A DNA stretch of 57,861 nucleotides from Pleurotus djamor (lineage: Eukaryota; Basidiomycota; Agaricomycetes; Agaricales; Pleurotaceae). The stretch's first letter is position 1; each line of letters begins with the position of its first letter. The notes under the pieces are model-generated. The model had not been told where the DNA came from and did no database searches. It worked only from the letters and a program-made list of their open reading frames with translations. This document shows, in pieces, positions 52,616 through 57,861 of this stretch. A program made the translations under genes and the position numbers. Where the stretch lies: contig JAPEVF010000260.1 of NCBI GenBank assembly GCA_029747585.1, positions 1 through 57,861 on the forward strand, written 5' to 3'.

Positions 52616-54605
52616 ATGTTCCCTCGCATCCCTCCCGGTACACCACCCCCCACCTACTCTCCTCCTCCTCCTCAATATGCTGAGGTTGATGGGGCACTGG
52701 CTGGCCCAGCCCGAGACACACTCCCTCAAAACCACGCTCCCTCTCCCCCGACAGAACAAGATCCCGCGAGTCGGGCATCATCACCCTCACTTGAAGAGTT
52801 GGAAATCCAGACTTTTGGTGCGTAATCCATTCTATATATAACAGCGTATCCTGATTCAACTATAGGTTATCGGTTGTCAGGAATTCTCACTGTCCCTTCA
52901 CAAACCACCGGGCAAAACCGCGCGACTTCCTCTTCCTCTACTGCTTCCTCCACCACTTCCTCCATTCCTACTGTGACCTCCTCAAGTGAGGCACCAGTTC
53001 CACCTCCTCTTGCCGACGCCGAAGCCACACTTCCTGCATCAACTACCCGACGAGGCCGCGGTCGTCCCCGGAAAACTGGTCCTTCCAGACCAGCCCCGCC
53101 TCCTCCTTCAAATCCACTACCTTCCACTGCACCCTCTCCCCCCTCCCCCTCCCTCTCTGCTTCGACTTGANNTTGTCCATGTCCTAGTTCCTGATAAAGT
53201 CAGTCGAACGAATCGCAAAACGAAGTCAGCCAAACAAGAGCCGCTTCAGTTTGGACCCATCACGATGGAGCTTCCTCTTGTGTGGGGGGCCTTTCTCAAT
53301 GACATTGCCATCGCTGTGCATTCCCAACCCAACCACCTCGTCACGTCCAGCTTCACATGGCGGTTCTATAAACCTGCTAACAGCCCAATCATGCCCATCA
53401 CCTCGGAGGCCGGGCTTCCTGCCCTGATGCGACAGGTGCAGCCCAAGGTTTTGAAACAAGAGGCGGTTGTCGTTGTCCTCCGAATGAACAAGCCTGAGGT
53501 TCCTTCTGCATTGGTATGCTTTCATTTGTTCATTTGTTGGTTTGTCTAACCTTTATACATTATAGCCATGGGCCTCAACAAGCCAGTCCATGGTGGATGA
53601 GGATGAAGTTTCGGATGAAGAGCTGGGTCATGTACATAAAAAGGTACGCATGTCCCTCCCCCCTCAAACTACTGGCTGATTTCGACCTAGGGGAAACTCG
53701 ATGATGCGATTGAAGCCCTTGCGATGGAACTTGAAACCAAGTATCCGCCTGGGCTTTGTTCCCGCCATCCAGGCCTCGCATGCTTTGCTCATGCCCCAAC
53801 TGGACTGCATTTCGAGCTCACCCGGCCTAGGCGCTTGGCCTGGGCTGCTGCCATTGTAAGTCGTTTTCATTGATTCATAAGCGTGTATTGACATATCTTT
53901 CAGCATCGGGATCCCAGTCGGAAGGTTTCCCTAACCATGATACCCATTGGCTCCACATTTTTCAAGGCTGACCAGGCGATCAAGGGTGTTCACCTGCCCA
54001 GTGTGGCTGCGGGTCCCTCTGCTCCACCACCCTCCCCTCTTCCAGATGCTAGCCCATTGTCGCTGCCGCTTCTTTCCCAGGCTTCCCCTCCTCCACCACC
54101 ATCTCTCCCGATGCCTTTTTATTCACCCTCACCGCTTCCTCCCTCCCTGCTTGGTGCTGGCCACATGCATGCCACCAGTCCTTACTTGCAACCGTCAATT
54201 TTCGGTGTTAGTCCACCCATGCCCAATCCATATGTCTCTCCTTTCGCTCCAAGCCCATACTACCCACCAAATATGAGCCTACCACCACTTTCCTCCTCGC
54301 AATCAGTTGCAATGAGCGTTGGAGCTAATGCGTGGTTCTCGCAGGCTACACCCGCTCGCCCCCCAACTCCTACATCAATGTTTCCTCACCCTGCCTCCTC
54401 CCCACCACCGCCCGAATCATCTGTTGACGACTTCTACGAGAAGTATAACATCAGCAATGAGAACCAAGAGCGTCTGGAAGTGTTAGGCTTTCAGATTGGG
54501 GATAACTTGTCACTGCTCTCCCGAGATGCTGTTCGGGATGCTGGGTTCCGTGTTCTTGACTGGGAGCGCATCGTCAAGGACTACAAGAAGTATATGCGCC
54601 GTTAG
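52616..54605 (+). CDS. Transposon accessory protein: proline-rich, AT-hook, C-terminal SAM-like region
   Basis: Exons are 52616-52817, 52866-53513, 53566-53643, 53691-53855 and 53904-54605, all with GT-AG introns of about 50 bp. ATG 52616 (MFPRIPPGTPPPTYSPP) is the first good start. It has a PPxY-rich N-terminus, then a Ser/Thr-rich linker. An AT-hook RRGRGRPRKTG lies at about 53049-53081. A globular part follows, with ITMELPLVWGAFLNDIAIAV and SSFTWRFYKPANSPIMPI. Next is a Cys/His cluster CSRHPGLACFAHAPTGLH (about 53758-53811), then a long Pro/Ser stretch. The end (VDDFYEKYNIS, LEVLGFQIGDNLSLL, GFRVLDWERIVKDYKKY) resembles a SAM-like helical domain. The frame breaks near 53168-53175 beside two Ns and a C-rich run, probably an assembly error. 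It may bind AT-rich DNA or assist transposition; that is inference. Confidence 0.78.
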
Positions 54606-54809
54606 ATGCTTTTTGAAACGACTCTTTACTTCCTCCTTCCCTAACGCCGTATACATATTATAGCTTGATACCCATAACCCAAAAAAATTTATTCATTGTA
54701 TAATCTTACCGTACCTCCGCTTCTGTAGATGCTTACCTCACACACTCTAGTTCATGTCAATATCCCTTCAAATATAATGCTTTTTCTTTACTTTCGGGGT
54801 GAGTACTCT
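54606..54809. other. Convergent intergenic spacer inside the transposon
   Basis: This 204 bp lies between the two stop codons. It is A/T-rich, with AAAAAAATTTATTCATTGTATAA-type sequence suited to 3' end formation for both genes. No coding frame. Confidence 0.5.
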
Positions 54810-56013
54810 CTAATCAACCTTATATCCAGAGTGGCGAAACCACTCCTTTGCCTTTTCTGCTGTTACAGATGTTGTGGCTGAGTAGAGCCCAATGTAGGGA
54901 TCTTCGTTTTGCATAATGTCCCAATGACGGCGGATCCATGCTTTGACTAGTAGCTCTGATTAGAAGTAGCTATAACTAGGAGTAGAGATAAACACTCACC
55001 GCAGCTAAAGCTTTCTTCGATCGGATTGAAGTCTGGCGAGTATGGTGGAAGAAAAATGAGAACAACCCCTTTATCAGTTGAGTATTGCTTCAGAAGCGAT
55101 AGTAGGGGCTTGCTCACCCCTTGCCTCGATAAGCTCCCGGAGAATCTCTGATTTGTGAATTGCACAGTTGTCCATAATGAGAACACTCTTATCCTGGGGG
55201 AAAGGGTTCATCTTGGGAAGCTACCAGTTCACTCGTTAGAACATATATGCCTGAACAATATAGGAACCATACCACATCATTGACGATGAAATCCAAGAAC
55301 TCATCCCCATCAACTGCTCCTTCAACAACACGGGTTCCAATATAGCCATCAAGCCCCATTGCAGCAACGAGACTATACCGGTCACCTCGGACAAATGGTG
55401 CTGAGGTTGCTGCACGTTGGCCCTTGGGTGCATGACCATAGCGGCGGAATAATGTGCGCTCGTCCTTGCTTGATTCATCGACGACCACGATTTGACGCCC
55501 CACGTAATGGTTGTTTACCTCGGCTTTCCACTCCGAGCGGTATTCATTGTCACGCTCAGATGCAGCCTTGTGAAGAAGCTTATACGTAAGCCCACAGTCG
55601 CGGAGCAGCTCTGAGATGGCCGATTTTGATAGGCCTTTATCATGTGTGACCGCGATCCAGTCCTGAATCTCATCCAAGTACATATCAGGGGCTTCGCTTA
55701 GGAGAGTGAGGAGGTCGTGTGTCATGTCAGTGTTGAGTATGCGAGGACGACCACGATCGGGGTTGGGTGGGGGGATAACAGAGCCATAGTGAAGTTGATT
55801 AGCTTTCCATCGTCGGACACTAGATTCCGAGACCCCGAGAACTTCACATACATCACTGGTTAGATAACCAATCGATGCCAGATACAGCGCGCGCTGCTTG
55901 ATATCTTCGCTTATGTGTCGAAAGACCATCACTTTGCTGGGTGCTGGCGCTGAACGTTTGAACAGCGGAAGAGGGGATGCTTCACGGATCGGATAACGCG
56001 ACGAAACAAGCAT
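54810..56013 (-). CDS. Tc1/mariner-type DD34E transposase
   Basis: Exons are 56013-55273, 55220-55118, 55068-55000 and 54946-54810 (349 codons, phases agree). Introns are 55221-55272, 55069-55117 and 54947-54999. It catalyses cut-and-paste transposition by binding the terminal repeats and cleaving at TA. The N-terminus has a helix-turn-helix of the paired-like type (IKQRALYLASIGYLTSDVCE, VSESSVRRWKAN) followed by a second HTH (GLSKSAISELLRDCGL). The catalytic triad is D in VVVDESSKDERT, D in LIMDNCAIHKS and E in YSPDFNPIEESF. There are 34 residues between the second D and the E. ATG 56013 sits 92 bp inside the right terminus; a later start at the ATG of MVFRHISEDIK is possible. All three acidic residues are intact and the frame is open. 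Confidence 0.92.
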
Positions 56014-56039
56014 GAATGGCGTGGGAATAGCTCCAGTAT

Positions 56040-56105
56040 TTTTATTTTATTTTTATTTAGATTACAAAAAAAAAGTGGCGCGGTCAAGGTTTTCCGGATC
56101 AGCTG
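56040..56105 (-). repeat. Right terminal inverted repeat and A/T-rich subterminal tract
   Basis: Bases 56105 back to 56070 are the perfect 36 bp inverted copy of the left end. The match continues imperfectly through a T-tract and TTTATTTTATTTTTATTTAG to about 56040. A longer A9 run replaces A5 of the left end. Only about 92 bp lie between the terminus and the transposase ATG, so the promoter must be in or next to this repeat. Confidence 0.95.
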
Positions 56106-56107
56106 TA

Positions 56108-57448
56108 AACCCATCCCTCCCCCCTTCCATCATAATCATCATACATCATCATACAAATCCCACTCCGACCCAAAGCTTCACTTGTCATCGAAACATACCA
56201 CCTGTCGAGTATTTCGTTCCGTTCCGTTCATAGAGTTCATAAGTAGATACGTCCCCGTCGACCATGTCCATACATAAACACGATCAAGATGAACATACGG
56301 TATACAGTATACTACTACCATATCAAGTAGCTATCCAACTCCAGGACAGAAGCTGAGCGCGGAATGGTGGACCTTGGAGGGTCAGCTTGAATGCTCCCCT
56401 CTTTCTCGACACAAAGGAACGTAGAACGTGGCTACCCACACCAATAAGGCAACATCCCTACAAACAAACATACATCATACCTCATACAAGGGGTGCCAGT
56501 GAGGTCCCTCATCGACATCGCCTTCTGTCACATATCNAAAAAAGGAGGAGGAAGTATCAAGGATCAAGGGAAACACGTCAAGTTCGAACGGACGAACGGA
56601 CGGACACATAATGCATAATTTCAATTTCAAAACAGGTGAGGCTGCTGAAATTCAAAAGTTCAAGTTCAAGTTCAACATGGGGTAAGAGTCGGACTCAGAT
56701 CCCCGCATCCCCGTCCTCGTACATGTACGCCGCACAAGTCGCTCTATCGCTCCGAAGTTCAACCATTTCGCACTCATACTACTCAGACTCATACTCTTTA
56801 CATCACACCAGTATGAAGACCAAAAAACGCGACTCCACGAGTCTAATAATTAATGATATGACCTATCAAGCACGGAAACTGTATGTCGTATGTATCGCAG
56901 CGAAACATGAGGTTGTATGTAGAAGCCGTGGGGGGAATAATGACAAAACCAGGTATATACACATTATAACAAGAAAAAAGACCAGAGTGTAAGGAAACGA
57001 GCAGATCAATGTCTCGAGTGAGCAAGTCGACAAGATGAGCAAGAAAGACAAGATGAGAGGTACGAGAGTGTAAGTTGAGCAAGAGAGAGAGTGAGGGATG
57101 GAGCATATATGGACGAGCAAGAGAGTGATTAACCATAAGAGAAAGACCATAATGAGGATGACGCATATAAGTNGGGTGATGGAAACACGAAGCACGGAAG
57201 ACTGAGGGCTACAAGGAGGGTACAAAAAACAAACAGGGATATACGAATATACAACGTGGCCCGGGGTAGAGGCAGGAGGGGCAGGGGAGGAGAGAAGAAC
57301 CAATATACGGATAAAAATAATGTGCAAACTTTTGTACGGTGGGGATCGCGGCGGCAAGAAAAAGCGTGTACGGAGGACGAGTGGGTGGTGATGATGATGA
57401 TGTCAACGATGACGTTGACGGAGGTGGAGGTAGAGCAGGCCCGGATGT
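56108..57448. other. Intergenic region right of the transposon
   Basis: No gene is supported. Minus-strand frames at 56843-57452 are low-complexity Ser/Leu/Pro frames without domains and overlap one another in several phases. The right part is probably the 3' UTR of the gene that ends at 57449. Confidence 0.4.
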
Positions 57449-57861
57449 TCAAAACGTCGACAAAGGCACCGGACTCGACGACAACGGCGCCTCGACATCG
57501 CCCTCCTCAAGAATAACACCCTCACCCGACGACTCCTTCCGATACCTGAACATCCCATCATCGACGATCCCATCCTTCCCTGCTCTCCCATTCCCCGACT
57601 GCTGATGCAAATGCTGATGTTCCCGAGGTTTACACGCGATGTACCCATACGGGCTATCAACGAGTAACGGCTCCGGCGTAGGTTCGGGCGTCCATCTCCC
57701 TCCTCCGGTAACCTTGCACACTGCGGAATGTCGTTTAAGTGGGTATGCATCGAGTTCGCCGTAGGTGGGTGAGGTGAGCGGGTTTACGGGTGGCGAGGTG
57801 TCGAGTGGCGAGGGTGAGGAGGATGGGGAGGAGACGAGAGCGAGTTGTTGGAGGACGTCTT
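57449..57861 (-). CDS. 3' part of an unidentified gene (5' part outside window)
   Basis: The minus frame is open from the window edge to TGA at 57449-57451, about 136 codons. It begins DVLQQLALVSSPSSSPSP and continues through NPLTSPTYGELDAYPLKRHS and TGGGRWTPEPTPEP. Later it has DSPYGYIACKPREHQHLHQQ and an acidic Gly/Glu tail ending SSPVPLSTF. It looks like the disordered C-terminus of a larger regulator or membrane protein. No domain is identifiable, and an internal intron cannot be excluded. Confidence 0.5.
   Translation of the reverse strand, partial: DVLQQLALVSSPSSSPSPLDTSPPVNPLTSPTYGELDAYPLKRHSAVCKVTGGGRWTPEPTPEPLLVDSPYGYIACKPREHQHLHQQSGNGRAGKDGIVDDGMFRYRKESSGEGVILEEGDVEAPLSSSPVPLSTF

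Larger units (their letters stand above)
52460..56105. mobile_element. Tc1/mariner-type DNA transposon carrying two convergent genes
   Basis: The 3,646 bp element is bounded by TA (52458-52459 and 56106-56107) and by terminal inverted repeats starting CAGCTGATCCGGAAAACCTT, perfect for 36 bp. TA duplication, TIRs and a DD34E transposase place it in the Tc1/mariner superfamily. Inside are a spliced minus-strand transposase (54810-56013) and a spliced plus-strand accessory gene (52616-54605). Each is transcribed inward from its own terminal repeat, and they converge with about 200 bp between stops. Perfect terminal repeats and an open, splice-correct transposase suggest recent activity. Typical Tc1/mariner elements are 1.3-2.4 kb with one gene, so the size and second gene are unusual. 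Confidence 0.92.

Noticed and set aside
52460..56105. Assignment of the element to hAT, PiggyBac or KDZ superfamilies
   Set aside because: Flanking duplication is TA, not 8 bp or TTAA-type cleavage, and the transposase has DD34E spacing with paired-like HTH domains typical of Tc1/mariner.
56843..57452. Several overlapping hydrophobic minus-strand ORFs
   Set aside because: Three phases are open at once in low-complexity sequence; no conserved motif and no intron pattern.

Overview
The window looks like nuclear DNA of a mushroom-type basidiomycete (Agaricomycetes). Genes are packed on both strands and cut by many 45-60 bp GT-AG introns. The recognisable proteins are fungal housekeeping genes: ARP5, a Sec4/Rab8 GTPase, PRP16, mitochondrial mL38, an ABC transporter and a TRANK1-like helicase. 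Scattered N bases (2932, 15663-17760, 45559-45587, 53171-53172 and others) point to a draft assembly. Calls rest on reading translations and splice signals by eye; no searches were run.

Layout. 1-1022: the end of one unknown gene, then a small gene broken by an in-frame TGA. 1295-4177: ARP5 (INO80 chromatin remodelling). 4154-6400 and 13895-16110: two direct copies of a segment holding the ARP5 tail, an orphan gene and a SEC4/Rab8-like gene. SEC4 is truncated in the first copy and complete in the second. The 7.4 kb between the copies has no convincing gene. It holds short dispersed repeats and, from a good TATA box at 8830, a chain of about 20 splice-site-like junctions separating small, partly repeated exon-like blocks. 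16602-25251: a large UvrD-type helicase gene. 25443-27326: a membrane-anchored SH3 protein. 28611-31393: an ABC transporter. 32325-34316: a Sel1-repeat protein. 34564-39426: PRP16. 39868-41427: an unresolved possible gene. 41865-43485: mL38. 43.5-52.4 kb: gene-poor sequence.

The clearest mobile system is at 52460-56105. It is a 3.65 kb Tc1/mariner-type DNA transposon with perfect 36 bp terminal inverted repeats and TA duplications. On the minus strand it carries a spliced DD34E transposase. Convergent to that, it carries a second spliced gene encoding a proline-rich protein with an AT-hook, a small Cys/His cluster and a possible SAM-like C-terminus. Most Tc1/mariner elements carry only a transposase, so the second gene is the best candidate here for something little described.

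The rest of the right end is intergenic, followed by the 3' part of a minus-strand gene that runs off the window.
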